64,000 nt of DNA, from contig NW_020621936.1 of assembly GCF_003573695.1 (NCBI RefSeq), positions 5,580,001 to 5,644,000 of the forward strand. Direction: 5' to 3'. The DNA comes from Papaver somniferum. Its lineage: Eukaryota; Streptophyta; Magnoliopsida; Ranunculales; Papaveraceae. This document shows positions 22,669-33,357 of the stretch, one piece after another; position 1 is the stretch's first letter, and every line of letters starts with the position of its first letter. The notes beneath the pieces are model-generated. The model had not been told where the DNA came from. It searched no databases and saw only the letters and a list, made by a program, of their open reading frames with translations. Both the position numbers and the translations under genes were made by a program.

Positions 22669-24180
22669 GCTGTACAGGTAAGTCCTGACTTGACCGATCA
22701 CTTGTTGTGGTAGAGTGGCGGATGGTAATCACCACAACACCTCATTGACCAGTTAACTCCTGACCAGGGTTGTATAACCAAGCAGGTGAAGTTGAACGGA
22801 CGAGATAATCTTTGAGACACTCATCTGCGACCGTTAGTGGAATTAGGTTTTATGAAGAGGTGCGCAAGCATCACTCTTCAGCTTGGTCGAAACCAAGCTT
22901 GAACCACAATTTTGACCGGGCCGATCGTGCATGCGTGTAGACGACATGCCGGTGTAGGTGTCCATACCTCATTGTCTCGTGAAAGTGTGATCTAAGCCAC
23001 TCAATTTTTCCGGCGAAGTTGAGTGGTTGAGATCAATTTGCGATAGAAATACGGTGCAACAAAAGCCGCGCGTCATGCCAACTTCGGGCGCGCGTTTCGA
23101 GACGACCAAGCTTGGTCGATCTTAGACGATTAGTCTGGTATACAGACGGCGGGCTGGTGAACACGTCCATACCTTAATACCGAATAAAAACGTGATCTGA
23201 GCCAGTCAATTTGTCCGGAAAAGTTGAGTGGTGGAGATTAGTTTGCAATTGGGAGGTGTGACCACGCCTAGTTTGGGAGTGCGAATCGAGATGACCAGGC
23301 ATGATATGCCTTGGCCGATCGAGTATGGAGATATGTGGCCCATAATGATCGTATTGATACTCACTGTACCTGCTTAATCGACTCCTAGACTCTTCGTTCG
23401 ATCAGGTGAAAATGAACGGTCGTAATCGAAAACCCTAATTAGGGTTTTGCCAGCCGTGCGTCATGCCTTGTTTGGGCGCACGAATTGGGACGACCATCCA
23501 TGTTTGGTCCTGACCAATCGGTCATGTATGTAGGCGGGCCCACGGTGTTTGTGTTGACATGATCTGTGCCCTTTGAATCTACATCTACACCCTCCATCTA
23601 TGCCTGCGAAGATGTATGGTTGAGACTGATTTGCGACACATGTAATGTGATGCAAACCCTAATTTAGGGTTTCTCGTCCACGCTGCTTTGGCTGGACGAA
23701 TTGGCAAGCCATGCTACCCTTTTGGGGAGGCGGACCATGCGGGGTCCATATTGGTCCGGTGTTGAACATTCCAATACCTGCTTGAGGGTTATGGATTCGA
23801 TCTAAGCCATCCAATCATGCTGGTGAAATTGGATGGTCGTGATCGTTTCTGAGACTGATACGGACAGTAGCTCGATCGGGCTAGTATAATACTCCGAGAG
23901 TTATAGCCTGTACGGGTATTTCGTACATGTCTCATTATTTAATGCTTGGAGATTCGTGTTGCTCTACTGAGAGCAACAATCAGTCGTCATGCCGCACCAA
24001 TAATGATAAGAGTGAAGCAGTATAGGAAATACAAGGCTGGTCATGCATTAATTGATAATGCTATAAGTTTTCAATGGAGAAGTATTCTCTATTTTAAAAG
24101 TGGATTTATCCTTTGCAGGATGTTAGCGCATAATTTCGGCTTTTACAATTTTAGCCCTGATCTAAAATCCACCATCAACA
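22669..24180 (-). repeat. C1 3' LTR, truncated
   Basis: Starts TGTTGATGGTGGATTTTA at 24180 and follows the 5' LTR (30570-29070) closely, then stops abruptly near 22669 at the word CTGTACAG. The missing part would include the TATA box and U5. The break coincides with an exon of the PMD-like gene. It contains the inverted telobox palindrome at 23430-23447 and several hairpin modules. Confidence 0.85.
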
Positions 24181-25500
24181 TTAAGTCCCCTGCCTAACGC
24201 ATAATGGTTGCATTATTGTGGGGTAGGCATGAGATGGTGACAGTTAAAGATAAAATTTATGAGACAAAGTTAGATGTTACCAGGAGAGACGGGTCGTCCC
24301 ATCCTTGGAGCATGTCAAGTTCAAGAGGCGTCCAGGCGAGCGTTCCCCTAGTATGATGTCGGTCTTGCCTGCTTCGATCGATCTTTCTAAGCCTGCTTCG
24401 GTCGAGGGGCTATTGCGCCTGCTTGATCGAACGTGGGCTTGATGTGCCTAGTCGACGGACTGTTGTGCCTGCTTCGTTCGTGGGAGTATGCCAGGTGTGA
24501 CGACGACCTTGGTGGGACCGGTTTCCTCCTTCAGGTATTTGAGCCAAGAAGGGAATAGAACTTGTATGCTACTCTTCCCATAGACAACCGTGCATGTAAC
24601 CCTGAACGGATGTGGACCCCACCATGTATATGCTTCGACCAAAAGTTACCCTGTTGCACCTATTTGATAGGCATGTGGGCCCGCCTACTTCGCTCAACCG
24701 TGGGACTCATCATGCGCCAGCTTGATCGAACGTGGGACCCGATGTAAGCATGCTTGCTTCAAATATGGCAGATGTGCATGCTTCAATTAAACACGAGTCC
24801 ACCGTGTAATGCTTCAAACGTCGGCCCTGTGCTTCGATTGAAAACCGGCCCTGCTGCGTGCGCTTATTTCATTCGAATACCAGCCTTATGACCTTGATCA
24901 ACTCCGGCTTCGTGGATTCTACCAACACCGGTCTTGTTTGCTGACGTAGCTCAATACCATCCTTGCTTGCTTTGACCGAATGTGGTACCCGCCGCGTGCC
25001 TGTTTTGCTTGGGGGCGGCTGTGCCTGCTTTGACCAATCTAGGGTTAGTTGTGCCTGATCAAGTGGGACCCGCCGCGTGCCTTCTTTGACCAGACACCAA
25101 ACCTGTTGCCTCACCCAACACCATACTTGCTCCTTGACCAACACCGACCTTGCCTTGACGAACACCGGCCTTACTTATTTGACGAACTTCGACCTTGCTG
25201 ACGAACATCGCTGCCTCGACCGACACCGGCCTTGCTGCTGTGACGTCTTGCTGACTAACACCGGTCTTGCTAACCAACATCGGTCTTCCCTTTGCTCGTG
25301 GGACCCAGGCTGCTTGCTTTGCCCAAACGTGAACCTTGTATGTTCGAACGTGGTGTGGGTCCCGCTGAGAGCGTTGAAGCAGCTTCTGGAGCGAGCAGGT
25401 CCTGTAGAGCGTTAGAGCAGCTTCTGGAGCGAGAAGGAACCGGAGAGCGTTGAAGCAGCTTCTGCTGGAGAGAGTGTTGAAGCGGCTTTTGTTGGAGAGT
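24181..25500 (-). repeat. C1 3' untranslated region with degenerate minisatellite
   Basis: No coding sequence. From about 24320 to 25350 short units such as GCCTGCTTCGATCGA, GGGACCC and ACGTTCGA recur every 30-45 bp, with related units at 62250-62700 in C2. A purine-rich tract (GGCAGGGGACTTAA, minus, at 24181-24194) directly precedes the 3' LTR and is the likely polypurine tract. Hypervariable tandem repeats between pol and the 3' LTR are known for Tat/Ogre elements. Confidence 0.6.
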
Positions 25501-25899
25501 GCTGAAGCGACCTCTTCTTCAGCTTGGTTTCCCTTTGCGAATTACATGCTTCTTGATTGACTACCTCTCTCGTGTTGAAGAAGTTCTTGACTGACGGCGA
25601 AGTAATTTCATGCTGAGCCTCAGTCCCCAAGCGTGATCTATGCGGCTCCATATTGTATGCCCGATGGGTCTTTTGTACGTAATGGTTGCTGATATGGTGA
25701 AGCTCTGGATGGTATCAATCGACAAGCAATAACAGTTCTTGGCAGCAGCTATGATCAGAAGAGACTGGCAGGGAGAGGCGTGGTGGCAACTTACACGAAC
25801 TTGGCACCCTGTTAAGTCCCAGGTGCAATCTCCTTTGGTATCGGAACTACTTTTTCCACGGGAGACAATTTCTGAAAGCGTATATCATTGATGTAATTA

Positions 25900-26310
25900 C
25901 CGTCAATCCAGATATGGAATATCTTGGACGTTGTTTCATTATTGCGGCAGTCTTGCACGTGGTGCTTGAGTTGAAGTTGGCAATTTTGGACGCGCAGGAT
26001 GTTGTATCTCGGTGGCTTTCCTCTTGCTGCTTTAGTGAAACTGCTTACAGAAGGCTGAAGGTTGTATTGCCTGTTGGTGAGATGTAAGCTTCCGCGAACA
26101 TCATGAGGCTCTTCATTACTGGCAGGCTTGTTCTTCTAGCAGGGCAGGTGCTGTCGCAACTAAGCGTTTAACAGCTTTACGGAGTTCATAGGATGTCTGA
26201 AAGCGCAGGTTCTTCGACAAAGCACGATAGACATGTTATGTCATATTGATGCACAATTACACCACTTTTTGTTCAGTCACATTTGGATCGTGATCCTCAA
26301 GTGTCCTGAA
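25900..26310 (-). pseudogene. Displaced gag core of C1
   Basis: The minus strand encodes DHDPNVTEQKVV, stop, LCIN, then VYRALSKNLRFQTSYEL and ATAPALLE. It aligns with DCHDPNVTEQQLVDLCINGM and LRFQTFSELHE of D gag. The stop (TAA at 26257-26259) replaces the aspartate codon of LVDLC and is present at the same codon in C2. The segment lies downstream of RT rather than upstream of protease, so the interior is rearranged. The region down to 25500 has no clear frame. Confidence 0.7.
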
Positions 26311-26379
26311 TTCGGGACGCTCCAGTAGATCCGAAGATGTCCCTGGTTCGCTCTTTGTCTGGGCTGACATGATAGGTGA

Positions 26380-27048
26380 ACCCTTTGTGATGATTTGGAG
26401 ATGACAATATTCGTTGAATCTTCCGAAACGCTTCCCGTTGTAGTGCGGTACAGACGAAACTTTCTCGTCTCTTCAGCAAGGGAGTGAATGAAGCAACGAG
26501 CTGGGTTAATCCAGGTATAAAATGTCGAATTCACCTTGCCCATGAAGCTGTGGAGCCCCTTAACGGTTCGCGGCAGCGACATTGTGAGGATAGCTTGAGT
26601 CTTGTTTGACTACTATATTCTCCACGTAGTCTTCAACTTGTTGCACCATGCTCATACATCCTTATCTGGTTGTAGCTGTTACATCCATCCATGGAGGAGA
26701 ACATGCCTTGTTCGCTGGTATCATCTACCAACAGGTTGATGTTGGGTAGAGTAAATCGTCATTGGGGCAGCATTCATTCAAGTCTCTGGAATCCATGCAA
26801 TACCTGATCTCACGCCTGAATTGCCTCGAAGATTGTTTGACCGGATTGGATCGGAGATTGTATGAATGCTTACACAAGGTCGAGCTGATGGAGATAGGCC
26901 TAGGAGATTCCTCATCGTCGAGCTCATCAATTGTGGAGTTGGTACTATCTTGCAGCTGTCGTGGAGAGTCTATCACTTCTTCTTGTGGCTGATCGTTGTT
27001 GTAGCATTCTGTTGGGTGGAGAGAAGAATTAAGATGCCTCGTCAGCAA
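26380..27048 (-). pseudogene. Reverse transcriptase fragment of C1, with internal deletion
   Basis: Minus-strand pieces in different frames: SNPVKQSSRQF, YCMDSRDLNE, then NLLVDDTS...MFSSMDGCNSYNQIRMYEHG, which is the palm subdomain with the first catalytic region. The next recognisable piece is VEDYVENIVVK (near 26615), which occupies the place of VEDYVDDTIVK in C2: the Y-V-D-D box has lost both aspartates. The roughly 45 residues between these pieces, present in C2, are deleted. AFRKIQRILSSPNHHKGF (about 26390-26440) corresponds to the segment after RT. Not functional. Confidence 0.75.
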
Positions 27049-27108
27049 GGATGCATCATGGGGCCTAGCCTTCGATGATGTAGGTAGGTACTCCTCCTGG
27101 ATTGACGC

Positions 27109-27882
27109 TCACGTGGGGAGTGGGATGCAATGGACTTTGTCTGATCCTTCCCGCGGAGCTTCCCTCGGTTTGAACAGTTCCACTCCGCATATTCGTGCGT
27201 AAGGAAACAATGATGCAGGAACACGAATGACTTCTTTATTCAGCATAGTCTTCAGGAATTGGTGATACGTTGAAGGGACGATCCCGTATGTGCTGGTCTG
27301 GTTTCCTTCAAAGTATGCCATTGTGGTAGGATGCCACACGATCTTGCCTGAGCGAACCTTGGCCATCCTGAGGGTCTTAAGAGTAATCACATTCGGAGAC
27401 GCTCCCGTGTCAATGAGGGCCCTCTTGAACTCTGAATCCTTGATGCGTGCAATAACGTGTAGGGCCCGGTTGTGACCTTCTTCTGGTTGATTGCAGCAAA
27501 ACTTCTCTGACCATTGATTCTTCGAGAGGTGTAAAAGTTCGCATAAACTTTCCACTAGAGAAACCGCTTCCTGATCCACCGGACTCCGGCTCATAGTGAG
27601 ACTATTGACTTGAGGATGATCGTTGTGAGGATCAGTCCCCAGTGTAGGAATATCCATGACAGGACCGTTCATATCTGATGTCGCTTCTTTGATCAGGTCC
27701 ATGTAGGTCCGCGCCGCTGAAGTACCTTCTCCGGGTGCGTTGAATGCGTTCCTTGTTGGCTTCAGGGGATGTCGAGGATCTTGTGGTAATCGATCAGTTA
27801 ATGTCTTAAGAAAAGTGAGTACCTCTTTCTGAGTTGCATCCATATCCGTTTGAGTCTTAGCAAGGACTTCCTGCCTATCCAT
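27109..27882 (-). pseudogene. Gag linker and retropepsin of C1
   Basis: A 257-codon frame. The N-terminal 60 residues are the MDRQEVLAKTQTDM...LTFLKTLTD coiled segment shared with C2 and D. PVMDIPTLGTDP and SLVESLCELLHLSKNQ are the linker. The protease follows with an intact active site, ALIDTGASPNVITLKTL (about residues 155-171). The flap end is missing, and the sequence then jumps to ICGVELFKPREAPR, so the domain is probably incomplete. It is the best-kept protease motif in the window. Confidence 0.72.
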
Positions 27883-27949
27883 GCGATGGTTTGGGAGATG
27901 GTCCTCCTCTTTCTCCTCCAGCTCCTCGTTCTGATGAAGGGGTGGAAGT

Positions 27950-28211
27950 TGTTGCTCTGGTGACCGCCGGAGGCGTTACACTTTGAGGAGATACCGGTAT
28001 TTGCGGCTGCTCTGGCTCTGGTGATGGAAGGTGTTACACTTACAGGAACATCTCCTGCTCCGCTGGTGCTGGTAGTAGAGGAAGCAATTCCACGAGATAC
28101 ATTGATGGTATTGACTGGCTGCACGGTGACACCTGAGATATCAACACCGAGAGTGTTGTCAACGCTAGTCCCGTCAGGATTGGTCGCTGATCCAGACCTA
28201 AGATACACCAT
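27950..28211 (-). pseudogene. Gag N-terminus of C1
   Basis: Starts MVYLRSGSATNPDGTS at 28211, 64 nt after the primer site, matching MVDLRSGSPTNPYGTS in C2 at 59064. The segment is Ser/Thr-rich and of low complexity with SVTPSITRARAAA. The frame drifts after about 60-75 residues, and the continuation lies in another frame near 27882. It is non-functional through frameshift. Confidence 0.65.
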
Positions 28212-28274
28212 TTTCGAAATCAGTAAAATTGAATTGGTATTGAAGAAATTGACTTCACAACTGAGAGATTAATC

Positions 28275-28291
28275 TCCCACTGTGGTCGCCA
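28275..28291 (-). other. Primer-binding site of C1
   Basis: TGGCGACCACAGTGGGA on the minus strand, identical to D and C2. It lies right after the LTR end (TTTTCACCCATAAAAAAT) and fixes the orientation. Confidence 0.85.
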
Positions 28292-28293
28292 AT

Positions 28294-30570
28294 TTTTTAT
28301 GGGTGAAAACTATTCCTGCCGAATTTAGTAATTTGGGGTGTGTGGATGAGGAATGAATCTAAACCCTAAACAAATGCACTGCACGTGAGTGCTTTGTGAT
28401 TCGAGAAATCAATCTGTACAATTCTGGCCTAAACCAAGAAATGGCCGTTCCAGACTTGCTTCGGTCACAAAGTGAAGGGGATGGGGTTGATCTTAGGGAG
28501 GGAAGCGAAGAAGGTGTTGAGATTGTGAAGGTGTTGGCTATGTATGACTTGTATCAGAAAGCTAAACTGGCTTACAGAATGAAAGCTATCAGTTCTGGTG
28601 TTGGAATACGATTGTATCAACACTTGGTTTCTGTTGTCTGGTCGAAATAGGGAGGAGAACCTATTTATACAAGTCATTGAGCCTTACTCACGTATCTCGT
28701 GGGTGATGGAGTAGTGGAGTTGCGGGTGTTAGTGTTACACGATCAGTCTTGCTCACTTCTCCCATCATCACTAACCGTCCATGACTTCCTGACACGTTCT
28801 TGTGATGACGCGTTGTGCGCTGCACGCTGTAAACCGCCAGACCAATACCCCAGTATGTATCCCACGGAAGGTAGCATGTAATGCTAGGTTAAATAACTAA
28901 GTTATTTGGAATTTTATACTTGTAAAATATCACGTGAATTCTATGCATGTAATGCATCGAATATATTCAGCGTGTATGAAGCATCGCTGTTTTAAGGCTT
29001 AATGAAGTAAGTCACGATTAAGCGTCTTAAAATAGATGCGTGTGTAGCCATCTTCAAGTGATTGTTTGGGTCTGTACAGGTAAGTCCTGACTTGACCGAT
29101 CACTTGGTGTGGTAGAGTGGCGGATGGTAATCATCACAACACCTCATTGACCAGTTAACTCCTGACCAGGGTTGTATAACCAAGCAGGTGAAGTTGAACG
29201 GACGAGATGATCTTTGAGACACTCATTTGCGACCGTTAGTGGAATTAGGGTTTATGAAGAGGTGCGCAAGCATCACTCTTCAGCTTGGTCGAAACCAAGC
29301 TTGGGACGTAATTTTGGCCGGGCCGACCGTGCATGCATGTAGACGGCATGCCGGTGTAGGCGCCCATACCTCATTGTCTCGTGAAAGTGTGATCTAAGCC
29401 ACTCAATTTGTTCGGCGAAGTTGAGTGGTTGAGATCAATTTGCGACAGAAATCCGGTGCCGCAAAAGCCGCGCGTCATGCCAACTTCGAGCGCGCGTCTC
29501 GAGACGACCAAGCTTGGTCGGTCTTGGCCGATTAGTATGGTATACATACGGCGGGCTGGTGTACACGTCCATACCTTAATACCCCACATAAACGTGATCT
29601 GAGCCACTCAATTTGTCCGTCAAAGTTGAGTGGTCGAAATTAGTTTGCAATTGGGAGGTGTGACCACACCTAGTTTGGGAGTGCGAATCGAGAAGACAAG
29701 GAATGATATGCCTTGGCCAATCGAGTGTGGATATATGTGGTCCCATAGTAATCGTTGATACTCACTGGACCTGCTTAATCGACTCCTAGACCCTTCGTTC
29801 GATCAGGTGAAAATAGACTCTCGTGATCGAAAACCCTAATTAGGGTTTTGCCAGCCGTGCGTCATGCCTTGTTTGGGCGCACGAATTGGGACGACCATCC
29901 ATGTTTGGTCCTGACCGATCAGTCATGTATGTAGGCGGGCCCATGGTGTTTGTGTGGACATGCTCTGGGCCCTTTGAATCTACATCTACACCCTCCATCT
30001 ATGCCTGCGAAGATGGATGGTTGAGACTGATTTGCGACACATGTAATGTGCTGCAAACCCTAATTTAGGGTTTCTCGTCCACTCTGCTTTGGCTGGACGA
30101 ATTGGCAAACCATGCGACCCTTTTGGGGAGGCCGACCATGCGGGGTCCGCATTGGTCTAGTGTTGAACATTCCAATACCTGCTTGAGGGTTATAGATTCG
30201 ATCTAATCCATCCAATCATGCTGGTGAAGTTGGATGGTCGTGATCGTTTCTGAGACTGATACAGACAGTCCAGATGCTCGATCGGGATAGTATAAGACTC
30301 CGAGAGTTATAACCTGTACGGGTATTTCGTACATGCCTCCTTATTTAATGCTTGGAGATTCGTGTTGCTCTGCTGAGAGCAACACTCAGTCGTCATGCTT
30401 CACCAATAATGATAAGAGTGAAGCAGTACAGGAAATACAAGGCTGGTCATGCATTAATTGATAATGATATAAGTTCTCAATGGAGAAGTATTCTCTATCT
30501 TATCAGTGGCTTTATCCTTTGCAGGATGGCTTTTACAATTTTAGCCCTTAACTAAAATCCACCATCAACA
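28294..30570 (-). repeat. C1 5' LTR (family C, about 2.28 kb)
   Basis: Starts TGTTGATGGTGGATTTTA at 30570. A TATA box (minus, GTATAAATAG) is at 28661-28670. Between 29190 and 30240 the LTR is built of about six diverged modules of roughly 200 bp, each centred on an inverted repeat such as CCACTCAATTTG..AAGTTGAGTGG (29399-29428, 29604-29633), TCCATCT..AGATGGA (29994-30017) and CATCCAATC..GTTGGATGG (30208-30236). A perfect 14-bp palindrome GACCAAGCTTGGTC is at 29506-29519. An inverted telobox palindrome is at 29831-29848. Confidence 0.88.
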
Positions 30571-32807
30571 ACACCAAAATGAAGGAGCGTATTCTATATA
30601 CCTCAGATGATAATGTTCATTTCCCAAATAATTCATAAAGACAGACAAAGCATTACAAATCCTTTCCAAGCAATTGAAAGATTAAAAGAAATAACAGAAC
30701 TTTCGTAATTCAAAAGTTAAACGATGCATGGAAAGCATAATCAGACAATGCATGAGTTTATTAAACATAAAATTCTGTAAAATAAAACAACAATAATCAC
30801 AAAAGAGTTAAATATAAATTCCCACCTCTTTTGATGACAAGCCACGCCTACCTCGAGATCCATGATCTACTGGTTCATCATTTGAATCGATCGTTGTTAA
30901 CAACTAACTGTTAATCACACAAGAACTCTAAGAATCTAGCCAAGACGGCTCATACAATAATCATACAAATCTATCTAATGGTTCGAAGCCTATTTATGAT
31001 TCGACACATTTTCATTATCTATCTTTAGCACGTCTAAAGGTTTACTAATTCAATAGGATCCTTTCTATAGTCCATTTGCTATGTCTAATGAATATCTACA
31101 ACTTTATAGAAGGTACCAAAGGTCAATTCAGACTACAAGGGTCCAAATCATGTTCACAAGGGAAAACTGGTTTCAAACTATGGTTCACTAAGTAGGCCCA
31201 CTAAACAAAGGCCTGGTCCAATTGGTCAACAAACAGTCTCTAACGGTCAGCTGAGTCAACTAACTGTAAACGTCAGTCAAAGGTCAAAGTCCAGTCCACA
31301 GTCAAAGGTTAACTCGGTCAACGAGTAAACACAGGTCCAGATAAAGAAACTCGGTGAGTCAATAGATCTGACTCAGTCAAATTAACTGAGTCAGCTAAAC
31401 AAAACGAGTCAGACTGAATAAGTTCAGTCAGACATACCAAAGGTTCTCACACAACTGAAACTCTTAACTATTTCTCAATTTCAATCTATTCATTTTTAAT
31501 AGAATTCTACAAATTCAATATACAATTGTAATTCAACCTTTACCTGCAATTGCAGTATTAAGCCATACTCTTTCTACATATAATCCACCAGTTGCGGCCA
31601 AGTTAAAGACTACTTCCACTGAATTCAGTTCAACACTATCACTTCTATCAAACATCACTTCCAGAACTAACCTATACAGCTTATACATCTCATATCCATC
31701 ACCACCAACATTACATCATCCTTGCTCCTCTGATTCCTCCCAATACACACACACACACACAAACACCAAAAATGTATTTACTGAAGATTTATCCAAGCCT
31801 GCAACAGTTCTTACATTCATAATCACTACCACAATTTAAAATTACAACTCCACTAATAATTCCACCTCCAACACCAGTTCTGCAATGACCACTACAACTA
31901 CATTCTCTACTACATTGCCACTACCTTCTCATTCACACACTGTAACACCATCCCAGTTCCAAATTCTTCACAATGAACATCAACAGTTCATCCATGTTCT
32001 ACATCTGGAATATCTGCATCTTTATCTCAGCACCAACAACACTTCCAACTTCACATCCTTGTAATTTCAGTTCGTTATACTCAATCCACCCTTCACAAAC
32101 AACACCACCATATCCATCCTAACCCTTTCATCATCACCAATTCAATACCACATTTCAGCTAAATCTCAACTCAGATAACAATCATCTACAAAATTCCATC
32201 TTACTCAGTTCATGACATTGACTTCTTAAACAATTACATGAACTCAACAACACCAGCTCATACCACTTTTATCTCTGTACAATACATAACTGCAAGACAT
32301 ATACATAAGAACATCACCACAACAACATCAACATCAACATACCTCTAATTTCACATTCATACAATTACAATTCATATCACTTCAAATCTCAATAACTTAA
32401 GCTCAATTCAAACCACAACACAATCTTATTAACAACAAATAATTACCCAATCTCAATTGTGAACTTCTCTGTCTATAGATAAATCCATGGTTCAACAACA
32501 CAATTTGCATAACTTAACTAAAATCACAAAGGAGAACAATTACCTCAAACCATTTTGCTCAAACACCAATCTGGTTCAATACTCATAATAACTTCATCCT
32601 CTTCTTATAAATACAATTCAAACCCGACTTCATTAATAACTTCAATCCTCCATCTGAGCTTCAAATACAAAACTCTAAATATTGAACTTAAGGAATTCTT
32701 CAATCTTAAGTCTTAATTCATATCAAACCCACCTCCAATTAATCTTCTAATCCTCCAATTTCATCTTCCGAATCTTCTTCATAAATATTACAAACCCTAA
32801 TTCCTAA
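30571..32807 (-). repeat. G: long LTR-like block, left part (minus)
   Basis: AT-rich, with a GTCAA-rich zone at 31200-31440 and a CA-rich zone at 31700-32460 (microsatellite ACACAC at 31748-31760). No ORF of interest. It is continuous with 41112-41784 if element F is removed: the flanks of F read CCTAA and ACTAA. Read on the minus strand the joined block would start TGTAAAGACCCTCG at 41784 and end near 30571-30580, about 2.9 kb. That start and the GGTCAAAGTCAA-like zone recall LTRs of chromovirus (Tekay-like) elements; this identity is a guess. Confidence 0.45.
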
Positions 32808-33357
32808 TGTGAACACCTATTTTCTAGTTTCACCATCAAATAATTAAGATGATAAAGCAGTATGCAAAATAAGATGTAAATAGAAAATCATGAGGAAAAT
32901 GTAAAGTGCAGGAACATAAGAAGACATTAACACAAGGGGATTAACGTGGTTCGGCAAAGCCTACATCCACGGGGGTAAAGGGATAGTTTATTAAGTATCT
33001 CATCTGTTACATTTGGTAAGATTGGAAATTCATTTACGAAGATATGAAAGAGATATCTTCATATCCCGATATCTTCATTCATGAAGATATTGATGTTCAG
33101 AGAGTTGTAGAGGGAAGAGATAAAGGAAAAGGGTCATCAAAAGTGTCGGTGGGAAGAAGGGAAAAGAAAAGTCCCCCTCTTCCGGAACTTAATTGCTCCC
33201 TATTTATGGGCAAAATATCTTCTGGCAGATTACACTTCTATCCTTAGCTTAGGGTTGAAGCTGTGTTGGGCTGATATGGTGCGCGCTGCTGTATAGTTGC
33301 ATCCTGCTTCGGCTAACGATCTCACTCCACGTGTCAAGGTAGTTTCTGGTGTATACA
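32808..33357 (-). repeat. F 3' LTR, 550 bp
   Basis: Plus-strand ends TGTGAACACC and GTATACA. Near-identical to 40507-41111 apart from one 55-bp tandem unit present only there. A TATA-like CCCATAAATA (minus) lies at 33201-33210. Short inverted repeats built on GAAGATAT/ATATCTTC are at 33038-33090. Confidence 0.88.

Larger units (their letters stand above)
22669..30570 (-). mobile_element. C1: Ty3/gypsy element with scrambled interior
   Basis: Minus-strand order: 5' LTR (30570 to about 28294), PBS (28291-28275), gag N-terminus (28211 on), linker plus protease (27882-27109), partial RT (27048 to about 26380), gag core (26310 to about 25900), long 3' untranslated region with minisatellite-like repeats, and 3' LTR (24180 to 22669, lacking its last roughly 0.77 kb). 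The right flank is ACACC; the left target duplication is lost. Integrase and RNase H are not seen. Its layout matches C2. Confidence 0.8.

Noticed and set aside
24320..25350. Possible CRISPR-like regular repeat
   Set aside because: Units vary in length and sequence, there are no unique spacers of fixed size, and the setting is a plant retroelement.
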